Positions 7,674 through 17,158 of a DNA stretch of 64,000 bases are shown piece after piece. The DNA lies in contig JACDGL010000004.1 in the NCBI GenBank assembly GCA_013815385.1, positions 1 to 64,000 of the forward strand, written 5' to 3'. Source of the DNA: Taibaiella sp. Its GTDB lineage: Bacteria; Bacteroidota; Bacteroidia; Chitinophagales; Chitinophagaceae. Each line of letters begins with the position of its first letter. The stretch's first letter is position 1. A program made the translations under genes and the position numbers. Under the pieces are notes generated by a model. That model ran no database searches and was not told the origin of the DNA. It worked only from the letters and a program-made list of their open reading frames with translations.

Positions 7674-10394
7674 TTATCCTTCTAGTACGGGCGATAGCCA
7701 TCTGCGCAGCTCTTCCACATCCATGCCTTTGCGTTTGGCATAGTCTTCAAACTGGTCTTCCATTATTCTGCCAATTCCAAAGTAGCTGCTCTGCGGATGA
7801 CTGAAATACCAGCCGCAAACGGATGCCGCCGGGTACATTGCCAATGACTCTGTAAGTGTTATCTCTGCATGTTGGGTAGCTTGCAGCAGGTCAAACAGTT
7901 TATACTTTTCGGTATGGTCGGGGCATGCCGGATAACCTGGGGCTGGACGTATACCCCGGTAGGTTTCTTTTACCAGCTCTTTGGTCGTCAATGTCTCCTC
8001 CTTTGCATAGCCCCAGTATTCCTTACGCACTTTCTGGTGCAGCACTTCTGCAAATGCTTCCGCCAGCCGGTCACTCATCGCCTGCAGCATTATCTTGTTG
8101 TAGTCGTCGTAGTTATCAGAAAACGCCTTCAGGTGTGGCTCTATGCCGTGTATGCTTACAGCAAAGGCGCCCATATAATCATCGCCCGCAGGTGTACCAT
8201 TATAAGATGGCCGTATAAAATCAGCCAGCGAAAATTCCGGCTGGCCTGGTGCTTTTTTTATCTGCTGCCGCAGGCATTCAAGCGTTGCCAAATCATTTCC
8301 TGCCTCATCCTTAAGCTGTATCGTGTCAGGGGCAGTTCTGTCCGCTTTCCAGAAGCCAATGACCCCTTTGGCAGTAAGCCATTTCTCGTTTATTATTTTA
8401 TCTAGCAGGTTATTTGCATCATTGTATAGCTTAGTGGCTTCCTTGCCTACTATAGCATCACTGAGTATATCCGGATACTTGCCACGCATCTCCCATGCTA
8501 TAAAGAAAGGGCCCCAGTCTATATACTGGCGTATCTCCCCCAGGTCATGGTTATCAAATATTTTAATGCCGGTAAATGCTGGCTTAGGTGCTTCATATCC
8601 ATTCCACTCTATCTGCACCCCTTGTTTCTGCGCGTCTTTGTAAGCTATATACTGCTTGGCAGAGCGCTTAGCGATAAAGTCAATTCGCAGCTTATCATAC
8701 TCCTTACCAGTACTTTCGAGGAAGGGTGCTTTCTGTTCTTTATTAAGTAGATTGCCTGCTACGGTTACGCTACGGCTGGCATCCAGTACATACACTACGC
8801 CATCTTCATATTCAGGCGCTATTTTCACCGCCGTATGCATGCGCGATGTGGTAGCACCTCCTATCAGTAAGGGCTGTTTCATTCCCCTGCGTTTCATTTC
8901 CTTGGCTACATGCACCATTTCATCCAGCGATGGTGTTATCAGTCCACTGAGGCCTATTATATCTACCTTTTCGCGTTGTGCGGTTTCCAGTATCTTATCA
9001 GCCGATACCATTACTCCGAGGTCTATTACATCATAGCCATTGCAGCCCAGCACCACGCCTACTATATTCTTGCCTATATCATGCACATCACCCTTTACGG
9101 TGGCCATCAGTATTTTAGCCGCACCTGCTGATTCTTCATTAGCGGTGCCTGCCGTGATATGTGCCTGCCTGCGCAGTTCTTTTTCAGCTTCTATATAGGG
9201 TGTCAGTATCGCCACACTTTTCTTCATTACGCGTGCGCTCTTTACAACCTGCGGCAGAAACATCTTACCACTGCCAAATAGGTCGCCCACCACGTTCATA
9301 CCATCCATCAGCGGCCCTTCTATTACATCAAGCGGCTTAGGGTATTTTACACGTGCTTCCTCTGTGTCCGCATCTATATAATCGGTAATGCCATTTACCA
9401 GTGCATGTTTCAGGCGTTCTTCCACACTGTGGCTGCGCCACAGGTCATCCTTCTTTTCTTCTTTGTCTTTGGCCTTCACTGTTTCCGCAAATGTTACCAG
9501 GCGCTCGGTAGCATCGGGGTGCTTGTTCAGTATTACATCCTCACAGAGGTCACGGAGTGTAGGTTCTATTTCATCATACACAACCAGTTGGCCCGCATTC
9601 ACAATGCCCATATCCATACCTGCCTTAATAGCATAGTATAGAAACACACTGTGCATCGCTTCCCTTACTGCTTCATTACCACGGAAAGAGAAGGATACAT
9701 TGCTCACCCCTCCACTCACTTTTGTAAGCGGCATTTTTTGTTTGATAATGCGTGTAGCCTCTATAAAGTCAACCCCATAATTATTATGCTCCTCTATGCC
9801 GGTAGCTATTGCGAAAATATTTGGGTCAAAGATGATGTCTTCCGGTTTGTAGTGTACCTGCTCTGTAAGTATTTTATAGGCACGGGTACATATATCTATA
9901 CGCTTCTGCAGGCTGTCTGCCTGTCCATTCTCGTCAAAGGCCATTACAATTACCGAGGCACCGTAGCTGCGGCATATAATAGCCTGTTCTATAAATTTCG
10001 CTTCCCCTTCTTTTAGTGATATGGAGTTTACAATGCATTTACCCTGTACGCATTTTAATCCCGCCTCGATGATAGAGAACTTAGAAGAATCTATCATGAT
10101 AGGGATCTTCGCAATATCGGGTTCGCTTTGCAGCAGGTTAAGATAGGTGGTCATTGCCTTTTCTCCTTCCAGCAGTGCATCATCCATGTTTATATCCAGT
10201 ACCTGTGCGCCACTCTCTACCTGTTGCCGGGCTACAGACAAAGCCTCTTCGTATTTATTTTCCCTTATCAGCCGGGCAAATTTCTTTGACCCGGTCACAT
10301 TGGTACGTTCACCAACATTCAGAAAATTTGTTTCAGGGCGCACAACAAGCGGTTCCAGCCCGCTGAGCCTTAAGTAAGGATGTATGTCAGACAT
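7674..10394 (-). CDS. metH: Cobalamin-dependent methionine synthase, lacking the homocysteine-binding module
   Basis: This protein transfers the methyl group of 5-methyltetrahydrofolate via cobalamin towards homocysteine. The 906 aa contain the pterin-binding domain (about 1-300, starting [12 protein letters not shown]), the cobalamin cap and B12-binding domain (about 310-560, with [11 protein letters not shown] as the DxHxxG motif) and the AdoMet activation domain (about 570-906). The N-terminal zinc/homocysteine barrel of about 340 residues is missing. In Bacteroidota it is often a separate gene next to this one, but here the upstream neighbour is a PolX-type gene, so the partner must be elsewhere. 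A promoter box lies close upstream, and the spacer is too short for a cobalamin riboswitch. Confidence 0.95.
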   Translation of the reverse strand: MSDIHPYLRLSGLEPLVVRPETNFLNVGERTNVTGSKKFARLIRENKYEEALSVARQQVESGAQVLDINMDDALLEGEKAMTTYLNLLQSEPDIAKIPIMIDSSKFSIIEAGLKCVQGKCIVNSISLKEGEAKFIEQAIICRSYGASVIVMAFDENGQADSLQKRIDICTRAYKILTEQVHYKPEDIIFDPNIFAIATGIEEHNNYGVDFIEATRIIKQKMPLTKVSGGVSNVSFSFRGNEAVREAMHSVFLYYAIKAGMDMGIVNAGQLVVYDEIEPTLRDLCEDVILNKHPDATERLVTFAETVKAKDKEEKKDDLWRSHSVEERLKHALVNGITDYIDADTEEARVKYPKPLDVIEGPLMDGMNVVGDLFGSGKMFLPQVVKSARVMKKSVAILTPYIEAEKELRRQAHITAGTANEESAGAAKILMATVKGDVHDIGKNIVGVVLGCNGYDVIDLGVMVSADKILETAQREKVDIIGLSGLITPSLDEMVHVAKEMKRRGMKQPLLIGGATTSRMHTAVKIAPEYEDGVVYVLDASRSVTVAGNLLNKEQKAPFLESTGKEYDKLRIDFIAKRSAKQYIAYKDAQKQGVQIEWNGYEAPKPAFTGIKIFDNHDLGEIRQYIDWGPFFIAWEMRGKYPDILSDAIVGKEATKLYNDANNLLDKIINEKWLTAKGVIGFWKADRTAPDTIQLKDEAGNDLATLECLRQQIKKAPGQPEFSLADFIRPSYNGTPAGDDYMGAFAVSIHGIEPHLKAFSDNYDDYNKIMLQAMSDRLAEAFAEVLHQKVRKEYWGYAKEETLTTKELVKETYRGIRPAPGYPACPDHTEKYKLFDLLQATQHAEITLTESLAMYPAASVCGWYFSHPQSSYFGIGRIMEDQFEDYAKRKGMDVEELRRWLSPVLEG

Positions 10395-10410
10395 TATATA
10401 AAATAGTATT

Positions 10411-10452
10411 CAAAAACGTTGCAAAGGTACTATTAATGGCTCAATTGCTCAA
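10411..10452 (-). promoter_or_regulatory. Promoter of metH
   Basis: The minus strand has TACCTTTG (10422-10429), with a TTG 20 bases upstream, matching the Bacteroidota TTTG-N19-21-TAnnTTTG promoter. It lies about 28 bp before the metH ATG. Confidence 0.65.
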
Positions 10453-10493
10453 TGAGACAATATTTGAGATACAATAAGCAAATACGCTCTTGC

Positions 10494-12176
10494 TTAGGCA
10501 GGTATCGATCGCTTGTTGCGGCTTTCAGCAAGAAAACTTTCAAAATCTTTAAGTGAAAAGCTGCTCAGGTTATGTTGCTTTGTGAGCGCGCCTTTCTGTG
10601 CAGTCATAATGCCATAATAAATGTCATTAAATCCTTTTATGGAATGGGCATCGGGGTCTATTGATAGCATTACTCCACGCTTCATAGCATATTCTATCCA
10701 CCGCCAATCTATATCCAGCCTGCGGGGATGGGCATTGATCTCTATTACCACATTATGTTCGGCACAGGCATCTATAAGCCGTTCATGGTCCAGCGGGTAT
10801 CCCTGTCGGGAGAGCAACAGCCGGCCCGTAGGGTGTCCCAATATTGTAGTGTAGGGGTTACGCACAGCAGCAAGCACCCTATCCATTGCTTTATCCAATG
10901 ACATTTTCAGGTTGCTGTGTACGGATGCTATAACAAGGTCAAATGTATCCAGCACCTTACTATTGTAGTCCAGGTTGCCATCGTTCATTATATCGGCCTC
11001 GGTGCTTTTAAATATTTTAAAAGGGTGTAGCTGCTCATTCAGCATATCTATTTCCTGGTGCTGCGCGGATATCCGTTCTGCTGTTAAGCCGTTTGCATAG
11101 AAGGCGGCTTGCGAGTGGTCGCTTATAACAAGGTATTCAAATCCTTTATCGCGTGCAGCTTTAGCCATGTCTGCAATGGTATCTACTCCATCGCTCCAGG
11201 TGGAGTGTGAATGAATGATGCCTTTTACATCTCCTGGTTGTATAATGTCTTTAAACGAGTTAGTTGCAGCCGTATCCAGTATGCCTGCAGTTTCACGTAG
11301 GGGAGGTGCTATATATTGCAGCCTATTAGCAGTAAATATCTCTTCTTCGCTTGCCAGACTTGCAGGTATCTTATACCGTTCATTAAATACCGCTATGAAA
11401 TCTGCACTACCTGTAGTGGTAAACAAAGTGTTATAAAAACTATCCTTCCCTGCTATATGAAATTTGATAACCGGAACGCCCGGCGCTTTAATAAGCAATC
11501 GTTCATTAGGCTCTTCCTCTATAGTTATATCAGTAGTATCCTGGAAGTAAGCTATTAGTGCATCCTTATCTGTATCAGTAGCTATTTCTACCCATTCCAC
11601 CGTTTCCATTTGCCGCCTTATATCACCCGTAATTGAAAAAAGATTATCCGGTAGTGCTACCTGTAATTGTGCTACAAGCGCTTTGCCATATTCAATGATC
11701 TCGGCCCACAGATGAAAGCCCTGGCTTTGCCTGTAATAGCGTATGCTTTGTAATATGCTTTCCTGTGTTTTAGCCCCGAACCCTTTCATAGCCGCAAGGT
11801 GGTTCTCATTGCAGGCATATTCTACCTCGCCAAGTGTTTCGGCACCCATTTCCTTCCATATCACTGCTATCTTTTTAGGCCCTAATCCTTTTATTTGCAT
11901 CATCTCCAGTATGCCATCAGGCGTTACAGAAAGCAGACTCTCTAAAGCAGGCAGTTTGCCTGTTTGCACTATCTCCTTTATGCTGCGTCCTATGGCATCC
12001 CCGATGCCGCGTATGCTGAAGAGCTCGGCATCATCCATGCCAGCCAGCTCATTCGGAAGTTTTTCTATATTAAATGCCGCACTGCCGTACGATTTCGCTT
12101 TGAACGGATTTTCGCCATGTATATCCATCAGCTTCGAAAGCAATGAAAAATGATCGGCTATTTCATAGTTGTTCAT
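10494..12176 (-). CDS. PolX-family protein with degenerate polymerase centre and PHP phosphoesterase domain
   Basis: The 560 aa follow the bacterial PolX order: an 8-kDa-like helix-hairpin-helix domain and second HhH (1-130, with IRGIGDAI and IKGLGPKKI), a nucleotidyltransferase-like region (about 140-300), and a PHP domain (about 315-560). The PHP motifs HSHSTWSDG, SDHS, EINAHP and DPDAH are intact, implying metal-dependent 3'-5' exonuclease or phosphoesterase activity. In the polymerase region the usual GS.RR..ET.GDID reads GDIRRQMETVEWVEI, so both catalytic Asp are gone. Polymerase activity is therefore unlikely. I use ATG 12176, because the longer frame runs back into cmk. It lies 32 bp after cmk. 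Confidence 0.88.
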   Translation of the reverse strand: MNNYEIADHFSLLSKLMDIHGENPFKAKSYGSAAFNIEKLPNELAGMDDAELFSIRGIGDAIGRSIKEIVQTGKLPALESLLSVTPDGILEMMQIKGLGPKKIAVIWKEMGAETLGEVEYACNENHLAAMKGFGAKTQESILQSIRYYRQSQGFHLWAEIIEYGKALVAQLQVALPDNLFSITGDIRRQMETVEWVEIATDTDKDALIAYFQDTTDITIEEEPNERLLIKAPGVPVIKFHIAGKDSFYNTLFTTTGSADFIAVFNERYKIPASLASEEEIFTANRLQYIAPPLRETAGILDTAATNSFKDIIQPGDVKGIIHSHSTWSDGVDTIADMAKAARDKGFEYLVISDHSQAAFYANGLTAERISAQHQEIDMLNEQLHPFKIFKSTEADIMNDGNLDYNSKVLDTFDLVIASVHSNLKMSLDKAMDRVLAAVRNPYTTILGHPTGRLLLSRQGYPLDHERLIDACAEHNVVIEINAHPRRLDIDWRWIEYAMKRGVMLSIDPDAHSIKGFNDIYYGIMTAQKGALTKQHNLSSFSLKDFESFLAESRNKRSIPA

Positions 12177-12208
12177 GAAAGGAATAAGATTATTGGGATG
12201 TAAGTTGA

Positions 12209-12910
12209 TCAATTTGCCGCTACACGGTCTGTAGCGCGGTCTTTTATCCACTCCAGCACTATTTCCAGTTGCTCCTCGCGGGTAAGGGAGCTGTTATCAA
12301 GCACTATTGCATCATCGGCCTGGCGCAATGGGCTCTCTTCACGATTAGCATCTATATGGTCCCGCAGCTCCAGGTTGTGCCGTACCTCGTCTATACTTAT
12401 ATGGGGGTTAGTGAGGTATAGCTCTTCAAACCGGCGCATTACTCTTATATCAGCGTCAGCAGTCATAAATATTTTCAGTTCAGCTTCAGGAAATACTACC
12501 GTACCTATATCCCTTCCATCCATCACTATTGCCTTCTTTCTCCCCATTTTCTTTTGCTGTGCTACGGCAAAGGAACGGACCTCCCGAATGGCTGCAACTT
12601 CACTCACTTTATCAGCCACCAGCATTTCACGTATCAGGTGTTCTACATTCTCATCGTTCAAATGGATCTCTGAAATACCACTGGACTCATTCACCACAAA
12701 TGAAAGATGAATACTGGCCAAAGCATCCAGAATATGATCATGGTTGGAAATATCTATTGTGTGCCGTATAAAGTAAAGCGTAATAGCCCGGTACATTGCG
12801 CCGCTATCTACATAGGTATAACCCAGCCTTTTAGCACATTGCTTTGCCAGGGTGCTTTTACCGCACGATGAGTAGCCATCTATAGCAATAATGATCTTAT
12901 GGGCCGACAT
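12209..12910 (-). CDS. cmk: Cytidylate kinase
   Basis: This kinase phosphorylates CMP/dCMP to the diphosphate. The 233 aa begin with the P-loop IAIDGYSSCGKST, followed by YVDSGAMYRAI, the NMP-binding segment and MDGRDIGTVVFP, all family signatures. The LID region with FEELYLTNP follows. It is co-oriented with the PolX-type gene downstream (32-bp gap). A TAACTTTA sequence just upstream is a near-consensus -7 box. A terminator of the preceding dipeptidase gene separates the two transcripts. Confidence 0.95.
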   Translation of the reverse strand: MSAHKIIIAIDGYSSCGKSTLAKQCAKRLGYTYVDSGAMYRAITLYFIRHTIDISNHDHILDALASIHLSFVVNESSGISEIHLNDENVEHLIREMLVADKVSEVAAIREVRSFAVAQQKKMGRKKAIVMDGRDIGTVVFPEAELKIFMTADADIRVMRRFEELYLTNPHISIDEVRHNLELRDHIDANREESPLRQADDAIVLDNSSLTREEQLEIVLEWIKDRATDRVAAN

Positions 12911-12936
12911 ACTGTAAAGTTAACAGATTGCATGAT

Positions 12937-12964
12937 AAACAAAAAGTGCAGACACTGTCTGCAC
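12937..12964 (-). terminator. Terminator of the M20 dipeptidase gene
   Basis: The inverted repeat GTGCAGAC-ACT-GTCTGCAC (12946-12964) is followed on the minus strand by TTTTTGTTT. It lies 30 bp past the dipeptidase stop. Confidence 0.8.
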
Positions 12965-12993
12965 CTTCCGTATAAATAACGATTATAGAACTC

Positions 12994-14355
12994 TTATTCA
13001 GCAAAATATTTATGGAAGTAAGGGATCGTTTCTATGCCTTTAAAATAGTTGGCGACATCATACTTTTCATTAGGCGAATGGATATTGTCATTATCCAGGC
13101 CAAAGCCTAGCAATACGGTCTTTAAGCCCAGTATATTCTCAAACAAAGCAACTATTGGTATGCTTCCGCCGCCTCGTGTAGGTATAGGGTCTTTACCAAA
13201 TGTTGTTTTCAACGCTTTTTCTGCGGCTTTATATGCTTTTGAATCCGTCGGGGTTACTACAGGTTCGCCGCCATGGTGTGCCGTCACCTTTATAGTAACA
13301 GAAGCGGGAGCTATGCTTTCAAAGTGCTTTTTGAATATACCCGCAATTTCATCCGAACTCTGGTGTGGTACAAGGCGCATGGATATTTTGGCACTCGCTT
13401 TAGAGGGCAACACTGTTTTAGCTCCTTCGCCGGTATAGCCGCCCCATATTCCATTCACATCCAGCGTAGGGCGTACGCCGGTGCGCTCCAGCGTAGTATA
13501 GCCTTTTTCACCCCAATTTTCTTTTACACCCAATTCCTTTTTGTACTCTTCCAGGTCAAAGGGGGCACTGTTTAATGCCTTTCTTTCCGTATCACTCAGG
13601 TTATCTACTTTATCATAAAAGCCAGGTATAGTAATATGATTATTCTCATCGTGCATTGATGCGATCATCTTGCAAAGGATATTTACCGGGTTGGCTACTG
13701 CACCGCCATACACCCCACTGTGCAGATCACGGTTAGGGCCTACCACTTCTACTTCCATATACGCCAGCCCCCGAAGGCCTGTTTCAATAGATGGATGCTC
13801 CATGCTGATCATGGAAGTATCAGATACTAATACGATATCCGCTTTTAGCTTTTCTTTATTTGTCTCGAGGAATTTGCCCAGGTTGCTGGAACCGACTTCT
13901 TCCTCTCCTTCTATCATGAATTTTACATTGCAGGGTAGCGTATTGGTTTTTGCCATTACCTCCAGCGCCTTTACATGCATAAACATTTGCCCCTTATCAT
14001 CACACGCACCACGGGCATATATTTTGCCATCTTTTATTACAGGTTCAAACGGGCCACTATTCCATAACTCCAGCGGGTCGGCCGGCTGCACATCATAGTG
14101 ACCATATACTAATACTGTTGGCAACTTCGAGTCTACGATTTTCTCGCCATACACTATCGGATGGCCGGGCGTAGGACATATCTCCACTTTATCACAACCC
14201 GCTTTTTGAAGATTGTCCTTTACTGCCTCAGCGCAGCGCTTTACATCATCTTTATATTTGCTGTCTGCACTTACTGAAGGTATCCTCAGCAACTCCAGTA
14301 GCTCATCCAGGAAACGGTCTTTATTTTGCGACATATAGTCGGTCCATGCTTGCAT
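12994..14355 (-). CDS. M20-family metallodipeptidase
   Basis: This is a two-zinc cytosolic peptidase of the carnosinase-like (CNDP/PepV) branch, 453 aa. Metal ligands and catalytic residues appear as GHYDVQPADP (His and catalytic Asp), RGACDDKGQ (bridging Asp), EGEEEVGS (catalytic Glu plus metal Glu) and SDTSM (Asp). The last His is in DNDNIHSPNE near the C-terminus. The dimerisation domain is about 195-355. There is no signal peptide, so it probably cleaves imported dipeptides. The spacer before it holds a candidate -7 box. Confidence 0.93.
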   Translation of the reverse strand: MQAWTDYMSQNKDRFLDELLELLRIPSVSADSKYKDDVKRCAEAVKDNLQKAGCDKVEICPTPGHPIVYGEKIVDSKLPTVLVYGHYDVQPADPLELWNSGPFEPVIKDGKIYARGACDDKGQMFMHVKALEVMAKTNTLPCNVKFMIEGEEEVGSSNLGKFLETNKEKLKADIVLVSDTSMISMEHPSIETGLRGLAYMEVEVVGPNRDLHSGVYGGAVANPVNILCKMIASMHDENNHITIPGFYDKVDNLSDTERKALNSAPFDLEEYKKELGVKENWGEKGYTTLERTGVRPTLDVNGIWGGYTGEGAKTVLPSKASAKISMRLVPHQSSDEIAGIFKKHFESIAPASVTIKVTAHHGGEPVVTPTDSKAYKAAEKALKTTFGKDPIPTRGGGSIPIVALFENILGLKTVLLGFGLDNDNIHSPNEKYDVANYFKGIETIPYFHKYFAE

Positions 14356-14376
14356 GATATATCAGAATTTAGGTGT

Positions 14377-14384
14377 CAAAAGTA
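14377..14384 (-). promoter_or_regulatory. Candidate -7 box of the M20 dipeptidase gene
   Basis: TACTTTTG on the minus strand, 21 bp before the ATG, fits TAnnTTTG. No clear -33 element. Confidence 0.4.
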
Positions 14385-14411
14385 GTTTTAATTGATCAAA
14401 TGCACTACGCC

Positions 14412-14834
14412 TTATAAAGGGGTAATTACCATTTGTCGCTCAACTTCCGAAAGCAGCTCAATTTTCACAGATAGATAAGGACCATGAAGTAGCTCAGGAG
14501 CCTTCTCCGGCCACTCTATAAAACAATAAGCATTCTGTAGCAGGCAATCTTCCATACCTGCCTGTATTGCCTCTTCTGTACTATTAAGGCGGTACCAGTC
14601 CATATGATAGATGATACTCGGTTTATCTCCCGGCAATGCATATTCATTGATAAGGGCAAATGTGGGGCTGCTGACCGCATCCTTAACTTTAAGAAAACGG
14701 CATAATTCATGAATAAAAGTAGTCTTGCCAGCACCCATCTCCCCGCTAAAAGCCATAATACGCATGTCTTTTGCGTACTCCCAGAATTCCTGTACTGCCG
14801 TATGGATAGTAGTAAGTGTGTAGGTAAGTTCCAT
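14412..14834 (-). CDS. tsaE: tRNA threonylcarbamoyladenosine biosynthesis ATPase TsaE
   Basis: TsaE is the small ATPase of the TsaBDE complex that completes t6A37 modification of ANN-decoding tRNAs. The 140 aa have the P-loop FSGEMGAGKTTF (about 30-41), then the conserved SSPTFALINEY and the YHMDWYR motif. Length fits the family. It sits upstream of the M20 dipeptidase in the same direction, with a 56-bp gap that has its own -7 candidate. Partner genes tsaB/tsaD are not in the window. Confidence 0.93.
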   Translation of the reverse strand: MELTYTLTTIHTAVQEFWEYAKDMRIMAFSGEMGAGKTTFIHELCRFLKVKDAVSSPTFALINEYALPGDKPSIIYHMDWYRLNSTEEAIQAGMEDCLLQNAYCFIEWPEKAPELLHGPYLSVKIELLSEVERQMVITPL

Positions 14835-14847
14835 ATTACTCGAGCCT

Positions 14848-14855
14848 CAAAATTA
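14848..14855 (-). promoter_or_regulatory. Candidate -7 box of tsaE
   Basis: TAATTTTG on the minus strand, 13 bp before the tsaE ATG, fits TAnnTTTG. Confidence 0.4.
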
Positions 14856-14931
14856 ACTAAAACCAGAAGGGAACCCACCTTTTTTAATATATTAGCATAC
14901 CAATTATCTGATAATAGCGTTAGTTATCTTC

Positions 14932-17157
14932 ATGCATTTCCTTAAGGCCTATCTCCTTTTTTTTATACTGCTGGGAAGCTATACCATTCTCTATGCTGAT
15001 AACTCATCGGTCTGGCAATTAATACCAAAACATGCTTCAGGTAATACACTTTTGCAGCCTGCACAGGCAATATATTATTCCCTTGATACAAATAGTTTAT
15101 GGGGGCAATTGCACGCTTTACCGGATGACCCCGCTAAGGCAAAATTGATTGATCTGCCAATGCCATCAGGCACTTTCCGCACTTTCCGAATGTGGCGCAC
15201 CCACATAATGCTACCCGGCATGGAGGCGCGCTATGCAGCCATACAGACCTATAATGCGGCGGCAGTAGATGATGCGCGTGTAAGCGGCAAAATTGATATT
15301 ACCTGCAAAGGCTTTCATGCAATGATTTTTGATGGCGAGAACACTTCATTCATAGACCCATTTTCTGATGTGAATGATGGGTATTATACCTGTTATTACC
15401 GGCGCGATTATCACCGCCCCCTTGGTAACAATATGACCTGCGCCACAGAAGACGACAGTGCCAAAATGAATAATAGCATTTATGGGGGAAAAGGCGCTCA
15501 GATGCGGCTGACCAATGGCAACCAACTGCAAACCTACAGGCTGGCACTTGCCTGTACGGGTGAGTATGCAATTGCTGTATCAGGAATAGCTGTACCCACA
15601 AAGGCGCTGGTGTTGAGCGCCATTACTACTTCTATCAATAGGGTAAATGGGGTCTATGAACGGGAGCTATCGATAACCATGCAGTTTGTAAGCAATGAGG
15701 ATACGCTCATTTTTCTTAAAGATACCGTAGGCTCCTACAGCAACTTTAATGGTATAAATATGCTCACGCAGAACCAGGATACGATAGACCGGCGCATTGG
15801 CCCTGCTAACTATGATATAGGGCATGTATTCAGCACTGGTGGCACCGGCATAGCCCAGATAGCGTGTGTATGCAGGAATTCCATGAAAGCCGAGGGGGTA
15901 ACCGGCAAGTTGAACCCCGTTGGTGATTCGTATGATATAGACTATGTGGCGCACGAAATGGGGCATCAGTTTGGCGCAGACCATACGTTCAATGATAATA
16001 ACAATGGCAGTTGCGGGGGCAATGCTAATTTTCTCCAGTCGTACGAGCCCGGCAGCGGCTCCACTATTATGGCCTATGCGGGCATTTGCGATAATGACAA
16101 TTTGCAGGTCCACAGCGATGCTTACTTTCATGCTGTCAGTCTGTATAAGATCGTTACTTACACACACACGCCATTTGTGGCCACTTGCGCTATGGCTACC
16201 ACCATAGGCAACAAGGCGCCTTCACTCCCTGCTTTTTCTGCTTCTTATAATATCCCATTCCTTACGCCATTTGAAATAACAGCACCCTCAACTATTGATT
16301 CTGTAGCAGATACATCACATACCTATTGTTGGGAAGAATGGGACCTGGGCGATTACGGGGCTACGTTTGCAAATACACATATCTCTGGCCCTATTTTCCG
16401 GTCATTAATGCCAGCCACATCCAGTACAAGGGTCTTTCCTAAGATTGATATGCTTGTAAAAAATATCACCAATTACCTCGGCGAAAAACTGCCGGATGTG
16501 GCAAGGAAAATGAATTTTAGGCTTACTTCGCGTACTATTTATAACGGCGTAGGATCTATTAATATTCCGGATGATTCCATACATGTAAACGTCATCAACA
16601 CTGCTACCCCTTTCAGCATTATATATCCCACCGTTGGCGGTATTATATGGCACAAAGATTCCAGCCAGGGCATTTTATGGAAGGTATCCAATACAGATGC
16701 CTCACCGATCAATTGCACGCATGTAGATATCTACCTTTCCATAGATGGTGGCTATACCTACCCTTATCTGTTGTTGGCCGGTATACCTAATTCAGGTTTT
16801 GCCGCTGTACAAGCTCCTGACATCACCACCACCCATGCACGGATAAAAATAAAAGCATCGGACAATATATTTTTCAACATCAGCAATAACGATTTCAGTA
16901 TAGAAACAGGAGGGAGTATAGATGTATATCCGGTGCCTGCCGGGCCTGCTACCGGCAATGTTGTTCACATCCATTCTTTTAATACCGACCGGTATCAATT
17001 TGTAGTTTATAATATAGCAGGCAAGCGCATCATGACCGATTATGCTACAGAACAATACGATATTAATATAGCTACCTGGGCTAAGGGGATCTACTATATA
17101 AAACTATGGAACGCACGCACCGGCAGTGCAATAATAAAAAGCATCGTTGTCTTATAA
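14932..17157 (+). CDS. Reprolysin-like secreted metalloprotease with type IX sorting domain
   Basis: This 741-aa exported protease starts with a hydrophobic signal peptide (LKAYLLFFILLGSYTILYA). A pro-region leads to a metzincin domain with HEMGHQFGADH at 341-351 (HExxHxxGxxH: three zinc His plus catalytic Glu) and a Met-turn in STIMAYAG. About residues 425-650 form Ig/fibronectin-like segments. The last 75 residues are a type A type IX secretion sorting domain (DVYPVPA..., YNIAGKRI, GIYYIKL, ending IVVL). It should be exported by the Por/Gld system and act outside the cell on proteins. It is convergent with uvrA; the stop codons are 1 bp apart. Confidence 0.92.
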   Translation: MHFLKAYLLFFILLGSYTILYADNSSVWQLIPKHASGNTLLQPAQAIYYSLDTNSLWGQLHALPDDPAKAKLIDLPMPSGTFRTFRMWRTHIMLPGMEARYAAIQTYNAAAVDDARVSGKIDITCKGFHAMIFDGENTSFIDPFSDVNDGYYTCYYRRDYHRPLGNNMTCATEDDSAKMNNSIYGGKGAQMRLTNGNQLQTYRLALACTGEYAIAVSGIAVPTKALVLSAITTSINRVNGVYERELSITMQFVSNEDTLIFLKDTVGSYSNFNGINMLTQNQDTIDRRIGPANYDIGHVFSTGGTGIAQIACVCRNSMKAEGVTGKLNPVGDSYDIDYVAHEMGHQFGADHTFNDNNNGSCGGNANFLQSYEPGSGSTIMAYAGICDNDNLQVHSDAYFHAVSLYKIVTYTHTPFVATCAMATTIGNKAPSLPAFSASYNIPFLTPFEITAPSTIDSVADTSHTYCWEEWDLGDYGATFANTHISGPIFRSLMPATSSTRVFPKIDMLVKNITNYLGEKLPDVARKMNFRLTSRTIYNGVGSINIPDDSIHVNVINTATPFSIIYPTVGGIIWHKDSSQGILWKVSNTDASPINCTHVDIYLSIDGGYTYPYLLLAGIPNSGFAAVQAPDITTTHARIKIKASDNIFFNISNNDFSIETGGSIDVYPVPAGPATGNVVHIHSFNTDRYQFVVYNIAGKRIMTDYATEQYDINIATWAKGIYYIKLWNARTGSAIIKSIVVL

Positions 17158-17158
17158 T

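Noticed and set aside
10395-10493. Possible cobalamin riboswitch upstream of metH
   Set aside because: The spacer is only 99 bp and holds a normal promoter. A B12 riboswitch needs about 200 nt with conserved cores, none of which is seen.
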